From contig JAFOTA010000114.1 in NCBI GenBank assembly GCA_017421145.1, positions 1-14,158 of the forward strand: a stretch of 14,158 nucleotides of DNA. Direction: 5' to 3'. Below are positions 7,345-14,158 of this stretch, in pieces. The notes beneath the pieces were generated by a model. It saw only the letters and a program-made list of their open reading frames with translations. It was not told the origin of the DNA and searched no databases. Position numbers and translations under genes: made by a program. Positions within the stretch are counted from its first letter, which is position 1; each line of letters opens with the position of its first letter. This DNA is from Treponema sp. (GTDB lineage: Bacteria > Spirochaetota > Spirochaetia > Treponematales > Treponemataceae).

Positions 7345-8115
7345 CTATTTTCTCTGGCAAAGTTTAAGAAGCGACTGAACTTCAGCAGATGTCAAATCCC
7401 TGAACTGTCCGAACTGAAGGCCTGAAACTCCCACGTTGCCGATGCGGACGCGCATGAGCCTTTTTATTCCGATTTCGCGGCTTTCGAACACACGGCGGAT
7501 TTCCCTGTTCTTTCCTTCGATCAGGACGATCCTCATTCTGTGTGAGTTCAGCTCCACGGCATCCTTGCAGCGGTAGAAAACACCGTCGATGCGTATTCCC
7601 TGCATGAATTCTTCCGCAAGGTTCCTTGGAAGCGGAACGCTGGTATCGACAATGTACTCTTTTTCAAGCTCTGCGGACGGATGGGAAAGCACCTTCGCAA
7701 AATCACCGTCGTTCGTGAACAGGATAAGGCCGCTTGAGAACATGTCAAGGCGTCCCACGTTGTAGAGTCTTTCAGGATATGCCTCTTTAAGCAGGTCGGC
7801 AGCCACAGGCCTTGATTTTTCATCGGAAAGGGAGCATACGTATCCGGCAGGCTTGTTCAGAAGAACATAACGTTTGGTTTCTTCCATGAAGATCTGCGCA
7901 CCGTCAACACAAACTGTATCGGCGGCAGAAACTTTCGTTCCAAGCTCCGTAACCGTGTTTCCGTTTACCGTAACCCGGCCGGCGGAAATTATCGCTTCCG
8001 AAGCCCTCCTGCTTGCAACTCCGCAAAGAGCCATGTAATGCTGGAGCCTCCAGCTTTCCTTTTCTCGTGAATTCTGATCAACGGGCAAGTTCGAACCTCT
8101 CGCTTTCCTTTTCAT
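7345..8115 (-). CDS. rluB: RsuA/RluB-family rRNA pseudouridine synthase
   Basis: This enzyme isomerises a specific uridine in rRNA. An S4 RNA-binding domain occupies about 22-70 (LQHYMALCGVASRRASE at 24-40), followed by the catalytic domain with GRLDMFSSGLILFTNDG at 121-137, where D124 is the catalytic aspartate, and GKNREIRRVFE at 201-211. The family is clear. Assignment to RluB (23S rRNA) rather than RsuA, RluE or RluF rests on the scpAB-cmk neighbourhood and is less certain. The ATG at 8115 overlaps scpB by 38 nt and has no clear ribosome-binding site. An in-frame TTG at 8086-8088 is preceded 7 nt upstream by GAGAGG and would remove nine residues outside the S4 domain, so the start may be 8088. 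Confidence 0.92.
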   Translation of the reverse strand: MKRKARGSNLPVDQNSREKESWRLQHYMALCGVASRRASEAIISAGRVTVNGNTVTELGTKVSAADTVCVDGAQIFMEETKRYVLLNKPAGYVCSLSDEKSRPVAADLLKEAYPERLYNVGRLDMFSSGLILFTNDGDFAKVLSHPSAELEKEYIVDTSVPLPRNLAEEFMQGIRIDGVFYRCKDAVELNSHRMRIVLIEGKNREIRRVFESREIGIKRLMRVRIGNVGVSGLQFGQFRDLTSAEVQSLLKLCQRK

Positions 8116-8908
8116 CCAGCTGCGGCAAATCTGCTATGCTCTGCAAATGGAAGAATTCAAGGAATTCTTTTGTTGTACCGTACATCGTCGGTTTTCCGGG
8201 TATATCCTTTTTGCCGACTTCCTTGATGAATTTCCTGTCAATGAGAATTTTCATCATGTTGTCCGCGCTTACGTGACGGATGCTTTCTATTTCCGCACGG
8301 GTAATCGGCTGACTATACGCGATTATCGAAAGAGTTTCAATAGCCGCCTTGCTTAGCCTGCCCTCGTTCCTTTTTCCGTAGCGTTCCTTGACAAGATCGA
8401 AGCACTCTTTTTTCGGAGTGAGTATCCATCCGCCGACAATCTGGGAAATCTCTATGCCTGAATCTGCGTTGGCATACTTTTCCCTGAGCCTTTCCACGCA
8501 CTGGTTCACGGTTTCCACGTCAAGCCTGGTTATCTTTGAAAGGACTTCGGATGACTGAGGCTCGCTTTCAAGGAACAGGACGGTTTCCAAAAGAGCCGTC
8601 TCTCCGTCAAGATTAAGCTCAGACCTGAGCGTCTCTATCCTTTCGTTTTCAGTTTTTTCAAGCTCGCTTTCATCTTCCTGCGGAACTTCATCCTGATTTC
8701 CGGCATTTTCTGACGTAGCGGCACTTTGTTCTTCCGCCTGGGGCTGAACGTTTTCCTCCGCTTCCCCTTCCTGACGGACTATTTCATCAACGGTCGGAAT
8801 CCGGGATTTTTTCTTTGCCTTGGGCTTTTTTTCAGGAGCCTCCTGATTGTTTTCCGCAACAACAGCCTCCAAAGCACCGTTGTCTACGCTGCCTGCATCT
8901 TCCTGCAT
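8078..8908 (-). CDS. scpB: Segregation and condensation protein B with long N-terminal extension
   Basis: ScpB dimerises and binds ScpA in the SMC-ScpAB condensin complex that organises and segregates the chromosome. The conserved core is residues about 102-262: a first winged helix (TALLETVLFLESEPQSSEVL, 104-123) and a second with the family hallmark LSKAAIETLSIIAYSQPITR at 185-204, continuing to PGKPTMYGTTKEFLEFF (237-253). In front of it lies an unusual ~95-residue extension, very rich in Glu, Gln, Ala, Asn and Ser with one basic patch (KKPKAKKKSR, 27-36), probably disordered. Typical ScpB is about 180-200 aa, against 276 here. No in-frame ATG lies between the start and the core, and the extension keeps the frame open, so it is probably translated. 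The gene overlaps the end of scpA by 25 nt, suggesting translational coupling. No smc gene is in the window. Confidence 0.93.
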   Translation of the reverse strand: MQEDAGSVDNGALEAVVAENNQEAPEKKPKAKKKSRIPTVDEIVRQEGEAEENVQPQAEEQSAATSENAGNQDEVPQEDESELEKTENERIETLRSELNLDGETALLETVLFLESEPQSSEVLSKITRLDVETVNQCVERLREKYANADSGIEISQIVGGWILTPKKECFDLVKERYGKRNEGRLSKAAIETLSIIAYSQPITRAEIESIRHVSADNMMKILIDRKFIKEVGKKDIPGKPTMYGTTKEFLEFFHLQSIADLPQLDEKESERFELAR

Positions 8909-9657
8909 ATCTTTATGTCTCCAAACATTCTGTTTTGATATATTTCCGCCAGATGATTCTTTACGGCCTCAAGCAGTGCCATGAACGCGCATATCACGTC
9001 AAGCTCGCTTCCACGCCTTGTTATGAGGTCGGTGAACATGCATTCGCCTTTTTCCTCAAGCAGCTCGTTCATCAGGGCTATCTTTTCATTCGTGGTGATT
9101 TCCTCGTTCATGTTCAGGATCCTTTCATCCGGGTTCACGTTCGTAAGGTTCCTGAATGTTTTCTGCATGTCCTGAAGCAGCGACCATGCGTCCATTTTTT
9201 CCCACTGGTTCTCGTCATCGGTGAACGGAAGGAAACGCTCGATCTTCTTGCGCTCAAAGCTCCATTCGCTCTGTTCTTCCTGCTCTTCCATGAGGATCGA
9301 AAGCTTCTTGAACCTCTGGTATTCGATGAGCTGCTCAACAAGCTCGTCACGCGGATCTTCCATGTCGTCGTCGTCATATGAAACTTCGACCGGTAAAAGC
9401 ATGCGGCTCTTTATGTGAGCAAGCTTTGCTGCCCAGATGTAGAAGTCGCTCAAATCCTGCAGGTCAAGCTCAACCGCATAATCAAGGTAATCCAAAAACT
9501 GATCCGTTATTTCCGCAATGGGAATATCGTAGATGTTTATCTTGTTTTCCCTTATCAAGCTCCACAGCAAATCGAGCGGTCCCTCAAACTGCCCTGCCGT
9601 AAACTTTCTTTTCTTCTCCACCGCCTCATTTTCTTCCGACGGAATCATTTCTGCCAT
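8884..9657 (-). CDS. scpA: Segregation and condensation protein A (kleisin)
   Basis: ScpA is the kleisin that bridges the SMC heads and binds ScpB. With the start chosen here it has 257 aa. The N-terminal motif GQFEGPLDLLWSLIRENKINIYDIPIAEIT is typical of the family; the SFYIWAAKLAHIKSRMLL-like segment that follows (here DFYIWAAKLAHIKSRMLL) completes the SMC-binding helices. A long acidic, Glu/Asp-rich linker follows, and a C-terminal winged-helix (ELDVICAFMALLEAVKNH) would contact the SMC cap. A GTG five codons upstream (9672) keeps the frame open, but the ATG at 9657 has GGGGTGG 6 nt upstream and is preferred; a further ATG is at 9648. This start overlaps the end of folK by 13 nt, and the gene overlaps scpB by 25 nt. 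Confidence 0.94.
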   Translation of the reverse strand: MAEMIPSEENEAVEKKRKFTAGQFEGPLDLLWSLIRENKINIYDIPIAEITDQFLDYLDYAVELDLQDLSDFYIWAAKLAHIKSRMLLPVEVSYDDDDMEDPRDELVEQLIEYQRFKKLSILMEEQEEQSEWSFERKKIERFLPFTDDENQWEKMDAWSLLQDMQKTFRNLTNVNPDERILNMNEEITTNEKIALMNELLEEKGECMFTDLITRRGSELDVICAFMALLEAVKNHLAEIYQNRMFGDIKICRKMQAA

Positions 9658-10163
9658 AAAATGCCACCCCACATTTCAATTTTCTGTCCTTCAAGGGACG
9701 AAAGGCAGTCCTTGTAAAAAGCTGTCTTATTCTTATCAGAATCGGCATCTTTTTCAAGAATCTCAATATACGGAACAAGCACGAAGCTTCTTTCCGTCAT
9801 ACGTTCGTGCGGAATGACAAGATCCGGCTCGGAAATCTCCATGTTTCCGAACAGCTCGATGTCTATGTCAAGCGGACGGGGACCGAAACGTATTTCCCTG
9901 CTCCTGTCACGACCGAAAGAATCTTCTATCCGGTGGATTTTAAAAAGCAGTTCACGCGGAGTTCCGTCAAAAAGCCCCGTAACCACCATGTTGTAAAAAT
10001 CAGCCTGAGCCGTAACGTACATGGCGGCGGTCCTGTAAATTGAAGAAACCTTCATGTCCTTCAGAAAAAGAGAAAGCTCTGAACATGCATTCGAAAGTAT
10101 GGAGCATGGGTCAAGGCCTTCATACCGGACGTTCGACCCAAGCCCCAGGACGACTCTTTCCAT
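9645..10163 (-). CDS. folK: 2-amino-4-hydroxy-6-hydroxymethyldihydropteridine pyrophosphokinase (HPPK)
   Basis: HPPK transfers pyrophosphate from ATP to 6-hydroxymethyl-7,8-dihydropterin, the step before dihydropteroate synthase in folate synthesis. At 172 aa it is slightly longer than E. coli HPPK (about 158). Motifs: GLGSN (7-11), QADFYNMVV (53-61), GRDRSREIRFGPRPLDIDIEL (84-104) with metal ligands D99 and D101, and IPHERMTERSFVLVP (117-131). The other folate genes (folP, folB) are not nearby in the window, so the gene is isolated from its pathway. It starts 12 nt after the recA stop, with no strong ribosome-binding site, and overlaps scpA by 13 nt at its end. Confidence 0.95.
   Translation of the reverse strand: MERVVLGLGSNVRYEGLDPCSILSNACSELSLFLKDMKVSSIYRTAAMYVTAQADFYNMVVTGLFDGTPRELLFKIHRIEDSFGRDRSREIRFGPRPLDIDIELFGNMEISEPDLVIPHERMTERSFVLVPYIEILEKDADSDKNKTAFYKDCLSSLEGQKIEMWGGILWQK
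9664..9670 (-). promoter_or_regulatory. Ribosome binding site that decides the scpA start
   Basis: On the - strand GGGGTGG lies inside the end of folK, 6 nt before the ATG at 9655-9657. It supports that ATG rather than the GTG at 9672, which the same bases would partly overlap. Confidence 0.55.
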
Positions 10164-10175
10164 AAAAGCGTTTTT

Positions 10176-11432
10176 CTAAAAAAGCTCTTCAGGAACCGGC
10201 TTGTCCGATGCGGCCGCATTTGCAAGTGACGCAGCCTTTGAGCCAGTCTTCGCAGCTTTCTTGACTTCCGGTGCAGGAGCTTCAGCAGGCTTTTCTTCAG
10301 CAGGTACGGTCCCTGTTCCTACGCCTTTTGCAGCCATCTGCCTTTCATATTCCTTTATCTGCTCGTCGGTCACTATCTCGCCTTCTTTCGTCCTTAAAAC
10401 CTGGCCCGGGAAAATCTTCTCACGGATAAGGTGCTCAAGCTCCAGCTTGAAATCAGGATTGCTTTCGATGAAGTTGACGGCATTTTCTTTTCCCTGTCCG
10501 ACCTTTTCATCTCCGCGCGTGTACCATGCACCCTTTTTGTCAATGAGACCATGCTTTACGGCTGAATCGAGTATTGATGCGGACGCTGAAACACCCTTTC
10601 CGAAATATATGTCAAGCTCGACTTTTCTGAACGGCGGCGCAACCTTGTTTTTCACGACCTTTACACGCACCCTGTTTCCGAGGGCTTCTTCATCTCCCTT
10701 TCCGTCAATGGTTTCTATACGGCGGATTTCAAGGCGCATTGATGAATAGAATTTAAGCGCGTTTCCACCGGTGGTTGTTTCTGGATTTCCGAACATCACT
10801 CCGATTTTCATGCGGATCTGGTTGATGAAGATTATAGTGCAGCGGCTTTTTCCGACTATTGCCGTAAGCTTTCTCAATGCCTGGCTCATAAGACGTGCCT
10901 GCACACCCATGACGGAATCTCCCATCTCACCGTCGATTTCCTTCTGCGGAACAAGGGCTGCAACCGAGTCTATTACGATTATGTCAACCGCACCAGAACG
11001 CACGAGATTCTCACAGATTTCAAGAGCCTGCTCACCGGTATCCGGCTGGGAAACCCAAAGCTCATCTATGTTCACGCCCAGATTTTTTGCGTATACAGGA
11101 TCAAGCGCGTGCTCCGCATCTATGAAAGCCGCAATGCCGCCGAGTTTTTGAGCCTCAGCGACCGCATGAAGCGCCAGGGTTGTTTTTCCCGAACTTTCAG
11201 GCCCGTACATCTCGATGATCCTTCCGCGCGGATAACCGCCGACTCCCAGGGCTTCATCAAGAAGTATGGAACCGGACGGTATCACGTCAATTGAAGTAGT
11301 GTCGGTCTTTGTGCCGAGCTTCATGAGGGAGCCGCTTCCGAACTGCTTTTCTATCTGCAGACGGACTGTTTCCAGGGCCTTGTTTTTTTCTTCCAGATTT
11401 GACGGTGACGTTTCTTCCGTTACTTTTGCCAT
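10176..11432 (-). CDS. recA: RecA recombinase
   Basis: RecA forms ATP-dependent filaments on single-stranded DNA for homologous recombination and, where present, triggers LexA self-cleavage. At 418 aa it is much longer than E. coli RecA (352). The core is canonical: GPESSGKT Walker A at 77-84, FIDAEHALD at 103-111 with catalytic E107, the Walker B region [10 protein letters not shown] (151-160), and DNA-binding loop 2 with NQIRMKIG (204-211) and [14 protein letters not shown] (218-231). The extra length lies in two places: about 11 residues before the core and a ~55-residue Ala/Pro/Lys-rich tail (365-418), which is less acidic than the E. coli tail. The ATG is supported by GGAGG 9 nt upstream. 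It heads an eight-gene leftward cluster and has a promoter with possible operator repeats upstream. Confidence 0.98.
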   Translation of the reverse strand: MAKVTEETSPSNLEEKNKALETVRLQIEKQFGSGSLMKLGTKTDTTSIDVIPSGSILLDEALGVGGYPRGRIIEMYGPESSGKTTLALHAVAEAQKLGGIAAFIDAEHALDPVYAKNLGVNIDELWVSQPDTGEQALEICENLVRSGAVDIIVIDSVAALVPQKEIDGEMGDSVMGVQARLMSQALRKLTAIVGKSRCTIIFINQIRMKIGVMFGNPETTTGGNALKFYSSMRLEIRRIETIDGKGDEEALGNRVRVKVVKNKVAPPFRKVELDIYFGKGVSASASILDSAVKHGLIDKKGAWYTRGDEKVGQGKENAVNFIESNPDFKLELEHLIREKIFPGQVLRTKEGEIVTDEQIKEYERQMAAKGVGTGTVPAEEKPAEAPAPEVKKAAKTGSKAASLANAAASDKPVPEELF

Positions 11433-11454
11433 AATGCATTTCCTCCAAGTGGCA

Positions 11455-11477
11455 GCGGCATTTTTTTATTCGGCCGC
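11455..11477 (-). other. Hairpin in the recA leader
   Basis: On the - strand GCGGC (11473-11477) can pair perfectly with GCCGC (11455-11459) across a 13-nt A-rich loop. Given the -10 at 11485-11490, transcription would begin near 11478, so the stem would be at the extreme 5' end of the mRNA. A 5'-terminal stem can protect an mRNA from decay; this is an inference, and a 5-bp stem with a long loop is only moderately stable. Confidence 0.4.
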
Positions 11478-11484
11478 ATGTCCT

Positions 11485-11490
11485 ATTATA
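11485..11490 (-). promoter_or_regulatory. -10 element of the recA promoter
   Basis: On the - strand TATAAT is a perfect -10. The bases 17 nt upstream (11508-11513, AACTGA) match the -35 consensus poorly, so the promoter would be weak or depend on regulation. The expected start is near 11478, about 46 nt before the recA ATG. No other good -10 is seen in the 128-nt gap. Confidence 0.65.
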
Positions 11491-11499
11491 TTTTATTCC

Positions 11500-11525
11500 C
11501 TGAAAATTCAGTTTTGTAATCAAAA
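11500..11525. promoter_or_regulatory. Two abutting inverted repeats over the recA -35 region (candidate operator)
   Basis: CTGAA-AA-TTCAG (11500-11511) and TTTTG-TAAT-CAAAA (11512-11525) are both perfect inverted repeats and directly adjoin. The first begins 9 nt upstream of the -10 and covers the -35 position; the second lies just beyond. Such placement suits a repressor, and recA is commonly controlled by LexA. The second repeat resembles the TTTG-N5-CAAA box known to me from Leptospira LexA, but with a 4-nt spacer. The identity of the regulator is an inference; A/T-rich sequence makes chance repeats more likely. Confidence 0.45.
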
Positions 11526-11560
11526 TGACAATTTTTTTTGAAAAAAAAAACAAAAAAAAA

Positions 11561-12697
11561 TCAGTCAAAGACACCTTTTACCGGCTGATAGACCGCTCTT
11601 CCGTCAAGCACTATCTTGCCGTTTTTCTCGCCGACCACACCAAGGATCCGTATAGGACGCTCAGGATTTATCGGACTGCGGTTTTCAGGACGGAAAACTA
11701 CATCGACCGTACCCTCCAGATGAAGCCCCTCGTGATAACCCACGAAAAGTACGCATCTCCATGACCCGTCGCTCTCTTCGGTTGGATTTGCGATAGTTCC
11801 TGTCCATGCAACGTAGCATCCGTCATACAGCACATGATCAGATTCAACTTCACTGTACGGATAGTTGTCGTTTTCCTTCCCTTTTTCCCTGAACGTTTCG
11901 AAAGTCACCTTTGAAAGACGCCCCTGAAGCTGCTTTGCCTTTCCTTTTATTGTATCCGTGGCATTGCTGTTGAGTATCCTGTTGATTTCGACCCTTGCAG
12001 GATTGTCCCTGTGCGCATGCCAATACATGACGGCGTTTTCAATGCTTTTTACGGCAGCCTCATTGCTCAGTATGTAATGCACCTTATTTGCAGAAGGATT
12101 TTCCGTAACGGCATCACGCCTTTCTTTTCCGGTGAGCGCAATGTCAGAAAGATTTCCTCTTTCACCGTTCCATTTTACGCTGCTTTTCGGCATGAAAACC
12201 AAAACCAATGCAAGGACTGCAGCAGCCGCTATTCCAACAAGCACAAGGTTCCTTATGATATCCGGGTTGGTTCCCAGCGGAGGATAATATTTCTGGATCT
12301 TTCCGTTTGATTTTATTCTCTGGACTTCAAGGAAATCGCGTCCTTTAGTGCGTATGAACTCCATTGCACCCTTCGCCATCTGGTTTCCGGGATCCATGTC
12401 AAGCACGTCAAGATAGTACTGGATTGCCTTCGCATTGTCACCGCGCCTCAAAAAAAGTGCCGCCTGCCCCAAAAGAAGCTCCGAGCTGTTTATGTGGATT
12501 TTTCTCGCCTCATCGTAATAGCGCGCCGCATCCCCGTCATCGTCAAGATAAAGGCATGAAGTACCAAGCGCAAGATAGTATTCAAAGCTCCCCTTGTATT
12601 TGCGCGCATAGGATTCAGATTCCAGAAGCCTGACGACAATACCGAATTTGCGCCTTTTCATAAGATTACGAGCTTGCTCGATTACAGACCGTTTCAT
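11561..12697 (-). CDS. TPR protein with one membrane span and a C-terminal domain of unknown function
   Basis: With the start chosen here the protein has 378 aa. Residues about 1-120 are helical with TPR-like pairs (SFEYYLALGTSCLYLDDDGD and SELLLGQAALFLRRGDNAKA stand out). A hydrophobic helix of about 22 residues follows at 148-169, and then ~205 residues on the other side of the membrane. With no cleavable signal and a basic N-terminus, the TPR part should be cytoplasmic and the C-terminal part periplasmic. The last ~100 residues (from about GCYVAWTGTIANP) alternate hydrophobic and polar residues like an OB-fold or beta-barrel, but I recognise no family. An upstream in-frame GTG at 12712 exists, but the ATG at 12697 has GGGGA 8 nt upstream and is preferred. 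The gene lies in the same direction as recA, 128 nt upstream of it. Confidence 0.85.
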   Translation of the reverse strand: MKRSVIEQARNLMKRRKFGIVVRLLESESYARKYKGSFEYYLALGTSCLYLDDDGDAARYYDEARKIHINSSELLLGQAALFLRRGDNAKAIQYYLDVLDMDPGNQMAKGAMEFIRTKGRDFLEVQRIKSNGKIQKYYPPLGTNPDIIRNLVLVGIAAAAVLALVLVFMPKSSVKWNGERGNLSDIALTGKERRDAVTENPSANKVHYILSNEAAVKSIENAVMYWHAHRDNPARVEINRILNSNATDTIKGKAKQLQGRLSKVTFETFREKGKENDNYPYSEVESDHVLYDGCYVAWTGTIANPTEESDGSWRCVLFVGYHEGLHLEGTVDVVFRPENRSPINPERPIRILGVVGEKNGKIVLDGRAVYQPVKGVFD

Positions 12698-12705
12698 CAG
12701 TAAGT

Positions 12706-12710
12706 TCCCC
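12706..12710 (-). promoter_or_regulatory. Ribosome binding site that decides the TPR-membrane protein start
   Basis: GGGGA on the - strand lies 8 nt before the ATG at 12695-12697. It overlaps the alternative GTG at 12712, so it supports the shorter protein. Confidence 0.55.
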
Positions 12711-12730
12711 ACCCGACTTTTTTAATGGAA

Positions 12731-12752
12731 GCCGCAGGAACTTTCCCGCAGC
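12731..12752. other. Strong intergenic hairpin between the two TPR genes
   Basis: The two 10-nt arms (12731-12740 and 12743-12752) pair on either strand with two wobbles around a 2-nt centre. In the leftward direction of the genes it follows the upstream stop codon immediately but is followed by TTCCATTA, not a T-run. On the + strand it is followed by CTATTTTTTG, which has the form of an intrinsic terminator for antisense transcription. In the sense direction it could protect the upstream mRNA 3' end or mark a processing site. Confidence 0.5.
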
Positions 12753-13562
12753 CTATTTTTTGTACAGATTCAGCTTTTCATTTAAACGTTTTAATTTTGA
12801 TTCGTCAATACCTATACCGTTTTCCTGTGCGGACAAAATGATTTTCCTTATGAATTCCGCGTCAGAAGCGTCTATGCCCTGTCCGTATGCCTTGAGCAGC
12901 CTGTCATAGTCTTCTTTCAGGCTCAGGTATTCTTCCCCGGTGAGCTTCAGTAGGTACAGAAGCTTTCTTTCACGCTCGCTCCTGGTGATTTCTTCAAGCC
13001 TTGCAGCAGAATCAGCGGATTTTGGATCTGACGGATATTCGCTTACGATCTGTGAATACAAGGATTTTGCGGAAGCATAGTCACATTCGTCAAAAAAACA
13101 TTCGGCAAGCCAGAACAAGGCCGAGACATACATGGGGCTTTTTGGGTTTTTAACGCAGAAATCAGCGAGAACGTTGAATGCCTCGGTGTTCCTTCCAAGC
13201 AGATGCAGGATCCTTCCTTTCTGATAGTCAAGGCTCTGTTTTACGGGGCTGTCAGGAAAAAGCCTTTCGAACGCGGCACAGTCATCAAGCGCGGATTCAT
13301 AATAACCGGCATAGATCTGGCTCATTATCATCATGTACCAAGTGTTGTCGGAAACATCCTTCCCGGCATTGACGGCATCTTTTAGAAGGAGAGAAGCCTT
13401 TGCCCAATCTTCCTTCTTGTACGCATCAAGCCCCATCAGCAGAATGTCACCGCCATCACCGGACGACGGGGATTCCGCAGCAAACGAAAGGGCCGTAGAA
13501 AAAAAAGCCGCAAAGCAGAGTAAAAAAACCGTCATATTAAATAGCCGTTTCAGGCCTGCCAT
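12753..13562 (-). CDS. Exported TPR-repeat protein
   Basis: The protein has 269 aa. Residues 1-29 are a Sec signal peptide: basic start (K5, R6), hydrophobic core (MTVFLLCFAAFFSTAL) and a probable cleavage near SFA-AES at about 28-29. Helical TPR-like pairs follow over about 38-180: ILLMGLDAYKKEDWAKASLL (40-59), KGRILHLLGRNTEAFNVLADF (115-135) and ALFWLAECFFDECDYASAKS (148-167). After about 185 comes a charged helix that may form a coiled coil (to ~225). The general form resembles CpoB/YbgF or outer-membrane-lipoprotein-associated TPR proteins, but no specific role can be assigned. The ATG overlaps the rpe stop region by 13 nt, with GGGGGA about 7 nt upstream, so translation is probably coupled to rpe. 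Confidence 0.87.
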   Translation of the reverse strand: MAGLKRLFNMTVFLLCFAAFFSTALSFAAESPSSGDGGDILLMGLDAYKKEDWAKASLLLKDAVNAGKDVSDNTWYMMIMSQIYAGYYESALDDCAAFERLFPDSPVKQSLDYQKGRILHLLGRNTEAFNVLADFCVKNPKSPMYVSALFWLAECFFDECDYASAKSLYSQIVSEYPSDPKSADSAARLEEITRSERERKLLYLLKLTGEEYLSLKEDYDRLLKAYGQGIDASDAEFIRKIILSAQENGIGIDESKLKRLNEKLNLYKK

Positions 13563-14158
13563 CCTAAAGTCCCCCGAAAAAATGATGATCCGGAAACCAC
13601 TACGTCAGCACCGGCATCAAGGACGGAAGGCAATGTCTCCTGGTTTATTCCGCCGTCAACCGATATCAGGTACTTGAAGTTTCCTTTGCTCCTTATATCG
13701 GCAAGGGCGCGCACTTTTTCCACTGTGTAGGGAATTAATTTCTGACCTCCCCATCCAGGATTTACGGTCATCACAAGCACAAGGTCAGCAAGCGGAAGAA
13801 GATGCTCCAGGATTGATACGGGTGTTGAAGGACAGATTGCAACCCCCGCCTTTTTCCCGGCACCATGGATGATCTGCATGCACAGGTCGGCATGTGAGGT
13901 TGCTTCGGCATGGAAAGTGACCCAGTCGGCACCTGCATCGATATACGACTGTATCGAAAGCTCCGGCTTGTCAATCATGAGGTGCACGTCAAACGGAAGC
14001 CCGGTGCATTTTCTGATCGAAGCTATGACTGTCTGGCCGTATGAAACCGGTGGAACGAAATGACCGTCCATGACATCACCATGCACGAGTTCCGCGCCGT
14101 TTTTTTCAATAAACTCAATTTCCTCGCCCAGCTTTGAGAAATCTGCGGAAAGGATGGA
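13550..14158 (-). CDS. rpe: Ribulose-phosphate 3-epimerase (5' end outside window)
   Basis: The enzyme interconverts D-ribulose 5-phosphate and D-xylulose 5-phosphate in the pentose phosphate pathway. The frame is open to the right edge (SILSADFSKLGEEIEFIEKN is the first visible part), and only a few N-terminal residues are missing, so the GTG at 14086 is not the start. Family signatures of the TIM-barrel fold are present: VHGDVMDGHFVPP (metal-binding His and Asp), FDVHLMI, VNPGWGGQK and VDGGIN. Small departures are Gly for the usual Leu or Ile in HxDVMDGHFVP and Trp for Phe in NPGFGGQ. It is upstream of, and overlaps by 13 nt, the exported TPR gene. Confidence 0.96.
   Translation of the reverse strand, partial: SILSADFSKLGEEIEFIEKNGAELVHGDVMDGHFVPPVSYGQTVIASIRKCTGLPFDVHLMIDKPELSIQSYIDAGADWVTFHAEATSHADLCMQIIHGAGKKAGVAICPSTPVSILEHLLPLADLVLVMTVNPGWGGQKLIPYTVEKVRALADIRSKGNFKYLISVDGGINQETLPSVLDAGADVVVSGSSFFRGTLGWQA

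Noticed and set aside
11420..11479. A 19-codon reading frame in the recA leader, starting with ATG near 11479 and overlapping the recA start
   Set aside because: Its ATG is at or next to the expected transcription start and has no ribosome-binding site; the frame is short and the composition ordinary, so chance is the simpler explanation.
11531..11560. Long A/T runs after the stop of the TPR-membrane protein, as a terminator
   Set aside because: The T-runs on the - strand are striking, but the only stem in front is four base pairs; I do not call an intrinsic terminator.
14084..14086. GTG as the start of rpe
   Set aside because: The frame stays open to the window edge and the 24 codons before it encode the conserved N-terminal strand and helix of the family.

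Overview
The window looks like chromosomal housekeeping DNA from a spirochaete of the Treponema type. This is an inference from moderate GC with many A/T homopolymer runs, a Treponema-style lipoprotein signal (LLASC), several membrane- or signal-anchored TPR proteins beside core genes, and a compact gene order. I cannot name the species.

Layout. On the + strand, positions 1-1653 hold the 3' part of a membrane-anchored protein of unknown function followed by dinB (DNA polymerase IV). Everything after that lies on the - strand, so it is transcribed from right to left. In that order: rpe (cut by the window edge), an exported TPR protein, a TPR protein with one membrane span, then recA, folK, scpA, scpB, an RsuA/RluB-type pseudouridine synthase, cmk, rpsA and a degenerate sigma-54-activator-like regulator. 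A separate unit with a consensus promoter then carries a membrane-anchored TPR protein and a lipoprotein. Last is a tRNA-Arg(UCU) with its own promoter and terminator, convergent with dinB.

From recA to the regulator, eight genes run with gaps of at most 12 nt or with overlaps, so they are probably one transcription unit, although internal promoters cannot be excluded. The unit combines recombinational repair (recA), folate synthesis (folK), chromosome condensation (scpAB), rRNA modification (rlu), CMP/dCMP phosphorylation (cmk) and ribosomal protein S1. scpA-scpB-rluB-cmk-rpsA is a recurring bacterial order; recA-folK at its head is the less usual part. No mobile element, CRISPR array or phage gene is visible, and no stretch over 300 nt lacks a gene.

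The most interesting signals are two. The first is the regulator at 3458-4960: it keeps its Walker A and B motifs and a Fis-type helix-turn-helix, but has lost the GAFTGA loop, both arginine-finger positions and the sensor II arginine, so it should not work as a sigma-54 activator. The second is a pair of abutting perfect inverted repeats over the -35 region of the recA promoter, which look like an operator. I saw no clearly new multi-gene system.
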